A DNA stretch of 64,000 bases from Lachnospiraceae bacterium OF09-6. Lineage in GTDB: Bacteria; Bacillota; Clostridia; Lachnospirales; Lachnospiraceae. Shown here in pieces: positions 44,617-53,830 of this stretch. The notes below the pieces were generated by a model. The model had not been told where the DNA came from, did no database searches, and saw only the letters and a program-made list of their open reading frames with translations. The translations under genes and the position numbers were made by a program. Numbering within the stretch: the stretch's first letter is position 1; the number at the start of each line of letters is the position of its first letter. The DNA is taken from assembly GCA_003435055.1 (NCBI GenBank), contig QUMM01000002.1, positions 62,001 to 126,000 on the forward strand, read 5' to 3'.

Positions 44617-47403
44617 CTAGTAGATTCGTATAATTCCGTCGTCATAATAATCATCCGATGGAATGTCCTCAAAGGAATTGCCGCCACTGGCTGCACCATT
44701 TTCTACCGGGTTAGAGGAACTTCCGGAGGAATCTGTTGTGCCTCCGGTTTGATTCCCTGCGTTTCCGATATCGATGATACCATCCTGGGAGCTATTGTTC
44801 TGTGTTTCACTCTGAGCTTCACTGTTTCCTTCAATCTTAACGCCGGATCCATGACCTGGGCATACTTCAGTCGGTGCAGTGTAATTGGAATCATCGGTGG
44901 TTCCGGTACTGCCATCTGGACGTTTGACAAAGATCTTTGTGGTAGTCGATGGGCAGGTAGCAGAAGCCAGGAGCCCTGTCTGATTGCAGATCTTTGTAGA
45001 AACATGAACATCACAGGTATCCGTTGGAACGGTATTTGTAGTGAAATATTCGGTCATAATCTGGGAGCCCCTCGGATCTGTGTCACACAGACCACTGACA
45101 GCCAGCTTACCGGATTTCTTACAGATCTGTGCGGTGGTAATGCCTTCCGGCTGAGTGAAATCTGTCACCGGAAGTTCTGCATGAATGCGAGTCATAATGG
45201 CATTCCACAAAACCTTGGCATATCTGCTGTAGCTCTTATCCGTGTCTGGAAGCGCTTCGTTGTTATCATAGCCGCCCCAGACACCACAGGTATAATATGG
45301 AGTATAACCTTCGAACCAGATATCCTTGGAGGAGTCTGTGGTTCCGGTTTTCCCGGCAACCGGCATATCTCCCAGGCTGATAGTCTGATATGCAGTACCA
45401 AGAGGATTTTGTACCACATCTTCCATGGCTTTGGTCAGCAGGTAAGCGGTCGTTGGCTGGAATACCTGAGTGGCAGTGCAGGTGTTGTCCAAAATCACAT
45501 TTCCATTGCTGTCTTCAATACGGGAATAGAACTTTGGTTTGATATAGCTGCCACCATTGGCAAGTGCAGCGTAAGCGGCAGTCAGTTCCAGGTTCACCAC
45601 CCCATCGGTGATGCCGCCAAGAGCCAGTGGCTGATAGGCATCAGTGAGCACATTGCCATCCGCGTCGGTATCGTTATCATATAGGGTGGTGATGCCAAGC
45701 TGTTCCAGATAATCCAGACCTACCTGTGGGGTAATTTCCGTCAGTACTTTGACGGCTACCACATTAATCGACTTCATCAGTGCAGTATGAATGGTCTCAA
45801 GACCGCTGTATCCATAATCACTGTCCCAGTTCTTCAGCTCCGCACCAGATTCATACTGATACGGAGCATTGTCATACACAGAAGCAAGTGTTTTCCCATT
45901 ATGTTCAATAGCCGGGGCATAGACGGCTATTGGCTTGAACGTAGACCCTGGCTGTCGTCTGGTGGCGGTAGCACGATTCAGAGTCAGACTGGCTTCCTTG
46001 GAACCACGTCCGCCTACAATAGCCTTTACATAGCCGGTAGACTGATCAATGATGACCACAGAAGCCTGCGGCTGTGGAACCAGTGAGATTCGCTCACCAA
46101 GAACAGTGTCTCCTTCGGCTGTCATAGCAGATTTGAACTGTTCGGCATAAGAACGGGCAGTATCTTCATCATAAAACATCATATTGAAAGAATCGTCCTG
46201 CTGTTCAAAATAGTTTTGTACATCGTTGCTGCCATAATGAATCGTTTCGCCGGAAGCCTTCTGAATACTCAGCGCATAATCCAGACCGATCAGGGTTTCT
46301 GTCGGATAGTTGGCACTGTTGGCAAATTCTTCATCACAGATTTGCTGAATTGCGGCGTCCTGCACACTATAGATACGAAGACCGCCGGAATAAAGTGCAC
46401 GGTAAGCCTGGGTACTGGAATATCCTTTTTCCTTTATCAGGTCTTCCAGAATCTGCTCGATCATGGCATCGGTATAATAAGAGTAGACGCCGTTATCTTC
46501 CGTTTCAGAAGAAGCTTCCTGGATCCGGGAGTAGACATCATCGTCCATTGCTGCCTGATAATCAGCTTCTGTAATGTAGCCCTGTTCCAGCATGGCATTT
46601 AGAACTTTTTCCCGCCGTCTGGCATTTGCCTCCGGATTGGTAATGGGATTGTATCCGGTAGGATTCTGAGTGATACCGGCAATCACCGTACTTTCCGACA
46701 GTGTCAGCTCGGATACATCTTTATTAAAATAGCGTTTGGCCGCAGCCTGCACCCCGTAAGTGCCGGCACCCAGGTTAATAGTATTCAGATAATCTTCCAG
46801 GATCTTTTGTTTTACTTCTGACTTGGAAGCTGTTTTTTCCATATTTTTTTCCAGTTCCAGTGCCAGATACTGTTCCTGAAACTTCCGTTTAAAACTCTCG
46901 ATCAGAGAAGATTCACTGACCCAGTTGGTAAAGACGCTGTTTTTCAGAAGCTGCTGGGTAATGGTGCTGGCACCCTCAGAAAAACTTCCCCCTGTGACTC
47001 CTACGACAAAGGCCCGGAGAATGCCCCGGACATCGATTCCATTATGCTCATAGAAACGTTCATCCTCAATGGCAACTACGGCATGCTGCAAATTCTCCGG
47101 CACCTGGCTGATAGAGACCGGAGTACGGTTGGAAGTAGGGGCGGTCAGCTTCTGCAGCTGATGGCCGTCTGTATTATAAATATAAGTGGCTGCTTCCACC
47201 GGAGCGGTGCTTAGATCTGTAATATCTGGTGCACTTTTGATCAGGCCCTGCATGATGCCATAGCCACCACAGATCAGCCCAACCAGAAGCGTAACGGCTG
47301 CAAGAATCATCAGGCGGGCGAGAGTCATACCGGCTTTCTGTTCAATCTTTTCAGCTGTCATATTCCGCTTTTTCTTTTGAATATCCTGTCTTCCGTATCT
47401 CAT
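44617..47403 (-). CDS. Class A penicillin-binding protein (PBP1A type)
   Basis: This 928-residue bifunctional enzyme polymerises glycan strands and cross-links them. It has one membrane helix (about 29-51), a glycosyltransferase domain with EDERFYEHNG (113-122) and GASTITQQLLKN (144-155), and a transpeptidase domain with STFK (487-490), SIN (545-547) and KTGT (685-688). A C-terminal region holds several cysteines and a Ser/Gly/Asn-rich tail. The start at 47403 is chosen because the protein then begins with a short basic cytoplasmic tail; the open frame continues to 47580 but over AT-rich non-coding DNA. It is the only large gene of the central part on the minus strand. Confidence 0.92.
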   Translation of the reverse strand: MRYGRQDIQKKKRNMTAEKIEQKAGMTLARLMILAAVTLLVGLICGGYGIMQGLIKSAPDITDLSTAPVEAATYIYNTDGHQLQKLTAPTSNRTPVSISQVPENLQHAVVAIEDERFYEHNGIDVRGILRAFVVGVTGGSFSEGASTITQQLLKNSVFTNWVSESSLIESFKRKFQEQYLALELEKNMEKTASKSEVKQKILEDYLNTINLGAGTYGVQAAAKRYFNKDVSELTLSESTVIAGITQNPTGYNPITNPEANARRREKVLNAMLEQGYITEADYQAAMDDDVYSRIQEASSETEDNGVYSYYTDAMIEQILEDLIKEKGYSSTQAYRALYSGGLRIYSVQDAAIQQICDEEFANSANYPTETLIGLDYALSIQKASGETIHYGSNDVQNYFEQQDDSFNMMFYDEDTARSYAEQFKSAMTAEGDTVLGERISLVPQPQASVVIIDQSTGYVKAIVGGRGSKEASLTLNRATATRRQPGSTFKPIAVYAPAIEHNGKTLASVYDNAPYQYESGAELKNWDSDYGYSGLETIHTALMKSINVVAVKVLTEITPQVGLDYLEQLGITTLYDNDTDADGNVLTDAYQPLALGGITDGVVNLELTAAYAALANGGSYIKPKFYSRIEDSNGNVILDNTCTATQVFQPTTAYLLTKAMEDVVQNPLGTAYQTISLGDMPVAGKTGTTDSSKDIWFEGYTPYYTCGVWGGYDNNEALPDTDKSYSRYAKVLWNAIMTRIHAELPVTDFTQPEGITTAQICKKSGKLAVSGLCDTDPRGSQIMTEYFTTNTVPTDTCDVHVSTKICNQTGLLASATCPSTTTKIFVKRPDGSTGTTDDSNYTAPTEVCPGHGSGVKIEGNSEAQSETQNNSSQDGIIDIGNAGNQTGGTTDSSGSSSNPVENGAASGGNSFEDIPSDDYYDDGIIRIY

Positions 47404-47570
47404 ATGGTAAATAACCTGCTTTCGTGTCTGTGAATAGTAATATATCCTATAGTATAACAAAATATGCGGATAAAAAAAAGAGCAGGTCTGTTCGAACCGA
47501 AAAAAATGTGTTAAAATAAAATGATTGTTCACAAAACAGATGGGAACAAGATACAAATGTAGGAGTATAT

Positions 47571-48215
47571 ATGGGAACAAAGATTGTATTTGATGGTGGG
47601 GAAGAGGAACTGATTGAGAAAAAATCCCGCTTTATTGCGACTGTAAAGCCAGTGGATTCAGAAGAAGAAGCATTGGAATTCATTGCTGCCGTAAAAAAGA
47701 AATACTGGAATGCCAGACATAACTGTTTTGCTTTCGTGATCGGGGAGCAACAGGAGATCCAAAGGTGCAGCGATGACGGGGAGCCGCAGGGGACAGCCGG
47801 ACGACCGATGCTGGATGTACTGCTGGGAGAAGATGTGCATAATGCAGCTGTTGTAGTGACCAGGTATTTCGGAGGAATTTTGCTGGGAACCGGAGGACTG
47901 GTACGGGCTTATTCCAGAAGTGTGCAGCTGGGGCTGAAAGCCAGTACGATTATTGAGAAGACAAAGGGGAGCCGGATCACGATTCAGACGGATTACAACG
48001 GGGTTGGAAAGCTGCAGTATCTGCTGGGACAGCGGGGAATTCCGATTGTAGATTCCCAGTATACGGACGTGGTAAAGCTGGAGCTTCTGGTGGAAGAATC
48101 TACAGTCACAGAGCTCCATGAGGCGGTGACGGAGGCAACCAGCGGAAAAGCCGGATGGGAAGAGGAAAAGGGAGTTTCCTTTGCATTTGTTGAGAAGGAA
48201 CCTGTCATATTCTGA
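47571..48215 (+). CDS. yigZ: YigZ/IMPACT-family protein
   Basis: The 214-residue protein has the N-terminal UPF0029/Impact domain with KKSRFIATVKPV, ARHNCFAFVIG, DDGEPQGTAGRPML and VTRYFGGILLGTGGLVRAYS, followed by a C-terminal DUF1949 domain. Eukaryotic IMPACT acts in translation control; the bacterial function is uncertain. A weak TAGGAG lies seven bases before the start. It is divergent from the class A PBP gene, with a 167-bp gap that must hold both promoters; no strong promoter pair was identified there. Confidence 0.92.
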   Translation: MGTKIVFDGGEEELIEKKSRFIATVKPVDSEEEALEFIAAVKKKYWNARHNCFAFVIGEQQEIQRCSDDGEPQGTAGRPMLDVLLGEDVHNAAVVVTRYFGGILLGTGGLVRAYSRSVQLGLKASTIIEKTKGSRITIQTDYNGVGKLQYLLGQRGIPIVDSQYTDVVKLELLVEESTVTELHEAVTEATSGKAGWEEEKGVSFAFVEKEPVIF

Positions 48216-48230
48216 ACTGCAGTCCTGCGG

Positions 48231-48259
48231 TTGAATTTTAAGTGGACGTGCAGTATACT
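48231..48259 (+). promoter_or_regulatory. Promoter for murI
   Basis: TTGAAT (48231-48236) and TATACT (48254-48259), spacer 17 bp, 43 bp before the murI start. Confidence 0.6.
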
Positions 48260-48301
48260 CAAAATGAATATGGATTTAAAATAGATAAGGGGAAAGTAAC
48301 C

Positions 48302-49126
48302 ATGTTAGAAATGGAAAAAGATAAGGCAATCGGAGTGTTTGATTCTGGTATTGGAGGTCTGACGGTCGTACGAGAGATCATGCGTAATATCCCAGATGAA
48401 AGAATCATCTACTTTGGAGATACGGCCAGACTTCCATATGGAAATAAATCAAGAGAAACCATTATCAGATTTTCCAGACAGATCTTGCATTTTCTGCAGA
48501 CCAGAGATGTAAAGGCACTGGTGATTGCCTGTAATACAGCCAGTGCACTGGCACTGGAGACGATACAGAAAGAGGTAGATATACCGATTATCGGTGTGGT
48601 GAAGCCTGGTGCAAAGGTAGCCTGCAAGACTACGAGGAATAATCGAATCGGAGTCATTGCCACAAAGGCAACGATTTCCAGCGGTCTGTATACAGATTTT
48701 ATTCATCAGATCCGTCCGGAGGCTGAGGTGATCGGCAAGGCCTGTCCGTTATTTGTGCCACTGGTAGAAGAAGGATGGCGTAAGGATCCGGTAACCAGAG
48801 AGGTGGCGGCCCGTTATCTGGAAGAATTAAAAGATAAGGATATTGATACACTGATTCTTGGATGCACCCACTATCCGCTTCTTCGATCCCTGATCGGAGA
48901 TATTATGGGGGATCAGGTAACACTGGTGAATCCGGCGTATGAGACTGCACTGCAACTGAAAGAACTGCTGCAGGAACATGGAATTGCCAGTGATACGAAG
49001 CCGCAGGGGGAGAATCCATATGAATTTTACGTCAGTGATGCAGCAGAGAGCTTCCGGGATTTTGCCAATGCGATTCTGCCGATCGATATTGATCGTGCGA
49101 AGAAGATTAACATAGAAGAGTATTAA
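48302..49126 (+). CDS. murI: Glutamate racemase
   Basis: MurI produces D-glutamate for peptidoglycan. The 274-residue protein has AIGVFDSGIGGLTVVRE, the first catalytic cysteine in ACNTASALAL, and the second in GCTHYPLL. AAGGGGAAAG upstream supports ATG 48302. An open frame from a GTG at 48242 overlaps the promoter and is rejected. The product feeds murD (33134-34501). A short palindrome follows the gene. Confidence 0.95.
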   Translation: MLEMEKDKAIGVFDSGIGGLTVVREIMRNIPDERIIYFGDTARLPYGNKSRETIIRFSRQILHFLQTRDVKALVIACNTASALALETIQKEVDIPIIGVVKPGAKVACKTTRNNRIGVIATKATISSGLYTDFIHQIRPEAEVIGKACPLFVPLVEEGWRKDPVTREVAARYLEELKDKDIDTLILGCTHYPLLRSLIGDIMGDQVTLVNPAYETALQLKELLQEHGIASDTKPQGENPYEFYVSDAAESFRDFANAILPIDIDRAKKINIEEY

Positions 49127-49137
49127 AGAGAATGCAA

Positions 49138-49170
49138 CTGTTCAGAACCCACTGTGAAGTGGCTGAACAG
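49138..49170 (+). repeat. Palindromic element, copy 2 (short form)
   Basis: CTGTTCAG (49138-49145) pairs with CTGAACAG (49163-49170); inside, CCACT and AGTGG pair with a 4-nt loop. It shares TTCAGAACCCACTGT with the long element at 22680-22823 but lacks that element's two inner hairpins. It sits between murI and the YwiB-like gene without a T run. Confidence 0.65.
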
Positions 49171-49187
49171 ATACGAAAGGAAAACAT

Positions 49188-49631
49188 ATGACAGAAGAAG
49201 TTCTGGTAACGATCAAAGGCATGCAGATGATGCCGGAAGATCAGGATGAGGTAGAGATTGTGACCAGTGGAAAGTATCTGAAGAAAGGCAATAAGCATTA
49301 TATCACCTATGAAGAAGTGGTAGAAGGTATGGAAGGCACGATTCAGAACCTGATTAAACTGGACGAGAATGGCATGGAGGTCACCAAAAAGGGACTGACC
49401 AATGTGCATATGGTATTTGAAAAAGATAAAAAGAATATGACCTGTTATGAGACCCCGTTTGGCAATCTGCTGGTTGGCATTTCTGCCACCAATATTGATG
49501 TGACAAATGGAGAGGAGAATATGGATATTGAGGTGCGCTATGTGCTGGATGTGAATTATGAGCATATGGCAGACTGTACCCTGAATATGAGTATTAAGTC
49601 CAAGAATAACGGAGAGTTCCATCTGAATTAG
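49188..49631 (+). CDS. DUF1934 (YwiB-like) beta-barrel protein
   Basis: The 147-residue protein has the DUF1934/YwiB pattern: ITYEEVVEGMEG, FEKDKKNMTCYETPFGNLLVGI, MDIEVRYVLDVNYE and a final …LNMSIKSKN. It is predicted to be mostly beta strand, a calycin-like barrel. No signal peptide or membrane segment is seen. The function is unknown. The ribosome site AAAGGAAA is seven bases upstream. Confidence 0.8.
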   Translation: MTEEVLVTIKGMQMMPEDQDEVEIVTSGKYLKKGNKHYITYEEVVEGMEGTIQNLIKLDENGMEVTKKGLTNVHMVFEKDKKNMTCYETPFGNLLVGISATNIDVTNGEENMDIEVRYVLDVNYEHMADCTLNMSIKSKNNGEFHLN

Positions 49632-49687
49632 ACATTCACCAGATGACTGCTGACACTGATGTCAGTAAAACACGAAGGAGTATACAG

Positions 49688-50953
49688 ATGTTAATTATAA
49701 AAAATGTAAGAATTCTGGATCCGGCATCGGCAACCGATATGACCGGGGATATCAGCATAGAGAATGGAAAGATTAAGACGATCGGCAGCGTGAAAGCAGG
49801 AAAAGAAGATCAGATCCTGGATGGAAGCGGACTGATAGCTGCACCGGGGCTGGTGGATACCCATGTACACTTTCGGGATCCGGGACTTACTTATAAGGAA
49901 GATATTTATACCGGTGCTCACGCTGCGGCAGCAGGAGGTTTTACTTCGGTAGTCTGTATGGCCAACACAAAGCCGGTAGGAGATAACGTGGATACCGTAT
50001 CTTATGTGGTGGAAAAAGGGAAAAAGACCAATATTCATGTCTATACTACGGCAGCAGTGACAAAGTCTTTTGATGGAAAGAATCTGACAGATTTTCAGGC
50101 ACTGCTTCAGGCAGGAGCCATTGGATTTACCGATGACGGAATTCCAATTAAGGATGCCGGGACGGTTAAGGCAGCCATGGAGATGGCGGCAGCACTGGAT
50201 GTGCCGATCAGCCTTCATGAGGAAGATCCAGAGTTGATAGTATCCCCTGGAGTGAACCAGGGAAAAGTCTCTGAGAAGCTTCATTATGGCGGTGCACCTG
50301 CCAGATCAGAATATGAGATGGTACGCAGGGACTGTGAACTGGCACTTCAGACCAGAGCCAGGACGGTGATTCAGCATATCAGCAGTGCAGAGTCTGTGGA
50401 GGCAGTGCGCCAGTGTTGGAAAAAGGGCGGTCGGATCTACGGAGAGGTGACACCACAACATTTTTCTGCAACAGAGGATCTGGTGCTGGAAAAAGGAGCA
50501 TTGGCCAGAGTCAATCCACCTCTTCGGACGGAAACAGACCGGCAGGCCATTATAGAAGGTCTGAAGGATGGCACGTTGAATATCATCGCCACAGACCATG
50601 CACCTCACAGCAGGGAGGAGAAAGCAAAAGATCTCAAAGATGCACCGAGCGGTATGATTGGACTGGAGACCTCTCTCGCACTGGGAATTACGAATCTGGT
50701 GAAGACTGGCGAGCTGGAGCTGATGGATCTGCTGGAAAAGATGACCATCAATCCTGCTATGTTGTATCATTTGAATGCAGGACGGCTGACAGAGGGGGGA
50801 CCGGCAGATTTGGTGCTCTTTGATCCGGAGAAAAAATGGGTAGTTGAAGAGCAGTTTTATTCTAAGGCATCCAATTCACCATTCATCGGCATGGAACTGA
50901 CCGGTCAGGTGCAGTATACCATCTGTAACGGAAAGATTATTTTTGAAAGATAA
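49688..50953 (+). CDS. pyrC: Dihydroorotase
   Basis: PyrC closes carbamoyl-aspartate to dihydroorotate in pyrimidine synthesis. The 421-residue amidohydrolase has VDTHVHFRDPGLTYKED (metal His pair, about 54-70), the loop HISSAESVEAV with its His, and IATDHAPHSREEK with the catalytic Asp. GAAGGAGT at 49674-49681 precedes ATG 49688; an upstream ATG at 49643 lacks a site. It heads the pyrC-pyrK-pyrD block. No PyrR-type leader was recognised before it. Confidence 0.95.
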   Translation: MLIIKNVRILDPASATDMTGDISIENGKIKTIGSVKAGKEDQILDGSGLIAAPGLVDTHVHFRDPGLTYKEDIYTGAHAAAAGGFTSVVCMANTKPVGDNVDTVSYVVEKGKKTNIHVYTTAAVTKSFDGKNLTDFQALLQAGAIGFTDDGIPIKDAGTVKAAMEMAAALDVPISLHEEDPELIVSPGVNQGKVSEKLHYGGAPARSEYEMVRRDCELALQTRARTVIQHISSAESVEAVRQCWKKGGRIYGEVTPQHFSATEDLVLEKGALARVNPPLRTETDRQAIIEGLKDGTLNIIATDHAPHSREEKAKDLKDAPSGMIGLETSLALGITNLVKTGELELMDLLEKMTINPAMLYHLNAGRLTEGGPADLVLFDPEKKWVVEEQFYSKASNSPFIGMELTGQVQYTICNGKIIFER

Positions 50954-50964
50954 GGGAGTAGAAT

Positions 50965-51684
50965 ATGGGAAAAATACGCAGTAATAAAAAAGTAGATCAG
51001 GATTTTTACCTGATGACCGTGGAGCAGAAAAATGATGCCCGCATGGGACAGTTCTACATGCTTCGTGCATGGGACACTTATCCGGTGTTGTCCAGACCGA
51101 TCAGTGTGTTTGATGCAGACAAGGAGACCGTCAGCTTTTTATACAAAGTGGTTGGCAAAGGAACGGAGATGCTTTCACAGCTGGAAGCAGGAGAGGAGAT
51201 TACGCTGGATGGCCCTCACGGAAACGGATTTCCGGAACTGGCAGGAAAAAAGAAGATTGCACTGGTAGGAGGCGGTGTGGGAATCGCACCACTGTTCCTG
51301 GCTGCAAAGACTTATAAGGCAGCAGATCCGGAAGTACAGGTAGATATCTATCTGGGATTTTCAGGAGAGCCGATTCTGATTGATGAATACAGGGAAGTGG
51401 CTGATAATGTGACAGTAAATGTCGGTGGATTTGTGACGGATGATATCGATCCATGTGCATACGATGCGATCTGTACCTGTGGCCCTGGCATCATGATGAA
51501 GGTATTATATGAAAAATGCCAGAAAGTGGGAGCAACAGCACCACTGTATGTATCTATGGAGAATCGTATGGCATGTGGTATTGGAGCCTGCCTGGTATGT
51601 ACCTGTAAGACATCCGGCGGTAACAAGAAGGTCTGCAAGGACGGACCAGTATTCCTGGGAAGCGAGGTATTTGGAAATGAGTAA
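50965..51684 (+). CDS. pyrK: Dihydroorotate dehydrogenase electron-transfer subunit
   Basis: PyrK carries FAD and a [2Fe-2S] cluster and passes electrons from PyrD to NAD. The 239-residue protein has the FAD motif RPISVF, the nucleotide-site [13 protein letters not shown], and the cluster cysteines in [23 protein letters not shown]. It is followed by pyrD with an 8-bp overlap, which marks a class 1B (NAD-dependent) dehydrogenase. Confidence 0.95.
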   Translation: MGKIRSNKKVDQDFYLMTVEQKNDARMGQFYMLRAWDTYPVLSRPISVFDADKETVSFLYKVVGKGTEMLSQLEAGEEITLDGPHGNGFPELAGKKKIALVGGGVGIAPLFLAAKTYKAADPEVQVDIYLGFSGEPILIDEYREVADNVTVNVGGFVTDDIDPCAYDAICTCGPGIMMKVLYEKCQKVGATAPLYVSMENRMACGIGACLVCTCKTSGGNKKVCKDGPVFLGSEVFGNE

Positions 51685-52582
51685 CAGACTGAAGACAACT
51701 TTTGCCGGTGTAGAATTCAAAAATCCGGTGGTACTGGCTTCCGGAACCTGTGGATTTGGAAGAGAGTTAAATGAATATTTTGATATCGAACGTCTGGGTG
51801 GATTGTGTTCTAAGGGGCTTCTGGAACATCCTCACGGCGGTAACGATGGCATCCGTATCTGGGAAACACCAAGTGGCATCATGAACAGTGTCGGATTGGA
51901 GAATCCGGGAGTCGATGCGTTTGTTGAAAAAGATCTGGACTGGGTGAACAGCAAGGATCTGGTGAATATTGTAAACCTGGGAGGCCACTCTATCGAAGAT
52001 TATCTGAAGGGAATGGAAAAACTGAATCAGGTGGATCTGGATATTCTGGAGCTGAATATCTCCTGTCCGAATGTAAAAAGCGGTGGAATGAACTTTGGAA
52101 CAAAGACGGAAGTGGCAAGAGAGATTGTCAGAAAGATCCGAGAGATTTGCCGTCACAAGCTGGTAGTAAAGCTGTCACCGAATGCAGAAGATATCGTATC
52201 TCTGGCAAAGATGTGTGAAGAAGAGGGTGCAGACGGCGTATCGCTGACCAATACGTTCCTTGCGATGGCCATTGATCTGCAGAAAAAGAAACCGGTATTT
52301 AACAATACATATGCCGGACTTTCCGGCCCGGCGATCAAGCCAATCGCTTTGCGTATGGTACATCAGGTCAGCCATGCGGTAAACATTCCGGTAATGGGAC
52401 TGGGAGGAATCACTACCTGGCAGGATGCTATCGAATTTATCCTGGCAGGTGCTACTGTAGTACAGGTGGGAACAGCAACTTTCATGAAGCCAGATATCAG
52501 CATGGATATCATAGAAGGCATGGAAAAATATCTGGAAGACAACGGATACGAAAGTATCGAAGAGATTCGAGGGATCATTTAG
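51677..52582 (+). CDS. pyrD: Dihydroorotate dehydrogenase, class 1B catalytic subunit
   Basis: PyrD oxidises dihydroorotate to orotate with FMN. The 301-residue TIM barrel has [24 protein letters not shown] (about residues 124-134, catalytic Cys), SLTNTF and [21 protein letters not shown] for FMN phosphate. The start at 51677 overlaps pyrK by 8 bp; an open frame continues upstream to 51509 inside pyrK. Class 1B enzymes need PyrK, which is present. Confidence 0.95.
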   Translation: MSNRLKTTFAGVEFKNPVVLASGTCGFGRELNEYFDIERLGGLCSKGLLEHPHGGNDGIRIWETPSGIMNSVGLENPGVDAFVEKDLDWVNSKDLVNIVNLGGHSIEDYLKGMEKLNQVDLDILELNISCPNVKSGGMNFGTKTEVAREIVRKIREICRHKLVVKLSPNAEDIVSLAKMCEEEGADGVSLTNTFLAMAIDLQKKKPVFNNTYAGLSGPAIKPIALRMVHQVSHAVNIPVMGLGGITTWQDAIEFILAGATVVQVGTATFMKPDISMDIIEGMEKYLEDNGYESIEEIRGII

Positions 52583-52584
52583 GC

Positions 52585-52716
52585 CATCAATGTGGACAGA
52601 TTGTATTGAAGGGGCATATCAAACATTGCGTAAGAGAAGGAATCGAACACGGCGATGCCGATAAAACAGTAGAAGACTTCACCAAAGCAGTCGAAAGATT
52701 TGCAAATATGTCATAA
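52585..52716 (+). pseudogene. C-terminal remnant of a CsoR-type metal-sensing repressor
   Basis: One frame from 52585 to the TAA at 52714-52716 reads [20 protein letters not shown] and continues IEHGDADKTVEDFTKAVERF. This matches the C-terminal half of CsoR/FrmR-family repressors, including the H-x3-C metal ligands in GHIKHC. No start codon or N-terminal half is present; the fragment directly abuts the pyrD stop, so an older gene appears to have been cut off. It is about 44 codons, half of the family's usual 85-95. Confidence 0.7.
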
Positions 52717-52732
52717 TTACAGCATCGAAAAG

Positions 52733-52772
52733 AAAGGGTTGACTTGTGCTTGCACAAAAGTCAGCCTTTTTT
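52733..52772 (+). terminator. Rho-independent terminator after pyrD and the CsoR remnant
   Basis: Stem around 52733-52745 and 52758-52769 (one wobble, one bulge), with six T to 52772. It ends the pyr unit and isolates the pst promoter. Confidence 0.8.
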
Positions 52773-52793
52773 AATGCACTTTATATAAAGGTT

Positions 52794-52858
52794 TTACCAC
52801 GAACTTACACATATTTTACATTCAGCTGATAACGGATTTTACATAGCACTGTTAATAT
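52794..52858 (+). promoter_or_regulatory. PhoP-box promoter for pstS
   Basis: TTACC at 52794 and TTACA at 52805, 52816 and 52839, with -10 TAATAT at 52853-52858. The 11-bp spacing fits direct repeats bound by PhoP-type response regulators, as found before Gram-positive pst operons. A second promoter at 56990-57043 has the same 11/23/14-bp arrangement. Confidence 0.8.
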
Positions 52859-52942
52859 AACTGGCGTAGGGTGATTGAGAGAAAAGAAAAACGAAAAAAG
52901 AATAATAAAAATTAGAGACCCTGCAGAAAGAGGATAATCGTT

Positions 52943-53806
52943 ATGAAAAAAATAGCAGTGATGGCTTTAGCAGCAGTAATGGCAGCAGGAATGGTAGTAC
53001 CAACTATGGCAGCAGATATGAGCAGTGATCCAATTACAGTAGTATCCAGAGAAGATGGATCAGGTACAAGGGGAGCGTTCATTGAACTGTTTGGTGTAGA
53101 AGAAAAAGATGCAGACGGAAACAAAGTGGATAACACTACAGAAGAAGCTTCGATTACAAACAATACAGCAGTTATGATGTCTACCGTAGCAGGTGATGTA
53201 GATGCCATCGGATATATTTCCCTTGGATCTTTAAATGACAGTGTAAAGGCAGTTAAGATCGATGGAGTAGAAGCAACTGCAGAAAACATCAAATCCGGAG
53301 AATATAAAGTATCCAGACCATTTAACATTGCAACAAACGGAGAAGTCAGCGATGTGGCTCAGGATTTTATCGACTATATCTTAAGCCCGGAAGGTCAGGC
53401 AGTCATTGAAGAAAACGGCTATATTTCCATTGATGATGTAAAAGATGCAGAATCCACACAGCCAGAAGGTAAAGTTGTAGTAGCTGGTTCTTCTTCTGTA
53501 ACACCGGTTATGGAAAAATTAAAAGAAGCTTATGCAGAAGTAAATCCAAATGCAGAGATTGAAATCCAGCAGAGTGATTCTACCACAGGTATGACATCTG
53601 CAATCGATGGTATCTGCGATATCGGTATGGCATCCAGAGAACTGAAAGACGAAGAACTGGAAGCAGGTCTTACATCTACCACAATTGCAAATGATGGTAT
53701 TGCAATCATTGTAAACAATGACAACCCAACAGATGATCTGAGTGTGGATCAGGTAAAGAGCATCTATGTAGGTGAAACTACAACATGGGGAGACCTTACA
53801 AAATAA
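52943..53806 (+). CDS. pstS: Phosphate-binding protein PstS, circularly permuted
   Basis: PstS captures phosphate outside the cell for PstCAB. The 287-residue protein has a signal sequence (about 1-24, TMA) but no lipobox cysteine. The usual PstS order is AGSSSV … DIGMASREL … TTTW … SREDGSGTR … AIGYISLG … ILSPEGQ. Here SREDGSGTRGAF comes first (about residue 33), then AIGYISLG, DFIDYILSPEGQAVI and a short linker, then VVVAGSSSVTPVMEKL, QSDSTTGMTSA, DIGMASREL and, at the very end, GETTTWGDLTK. The halves are therefore swapped while ligand motifs are kept. The protein is probably functional. Anchoring is unclear. Confidence 0.9.
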   Translation: MKKIAVMALAAVMAAGMVVPTMAADMSSDPITVVSREDGSGTRGAFIELFGVEEKDADGNKVDNTTEEASITNNTAVMMSTVAGDVDAIGYISLGSLNDSVKAVKIDGVEATAENIKSGEYKVSRPFNIATNGEVSDVAQDFIDYILSPEGQAVIEENGYISIDDVKDAESTQPEGKVVVAGSSSVTPVMEKLKEAYAEVNPNAEIEIQQSDSTTGMTSAIDGICDIGMASRELKDEELEAGLTSTTIANDGIAIIVNNDNPTDDLSVDQVKSIYVGETTTWGDLTK

Positions 53807-53830
53807 GGAAACCCAAACAGGAGCAGTCAT

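Noticed and set aside
44506..45684. Plus-strand open frame of 392 codons opposite the class A PBP
   Set aside because: It mirrors the PBP coding sequence and begins inside the bidirectional terminator; no domain or ribosome site is seen.
47404..47580. 59-residue N-terminal extension of the class A PBP
   Set aside because: It is hydrophobic, AT-rich and overlaps the start of yigZ; starting at 47403 gives the usual short cytoplasmic tail before the membrane helix.
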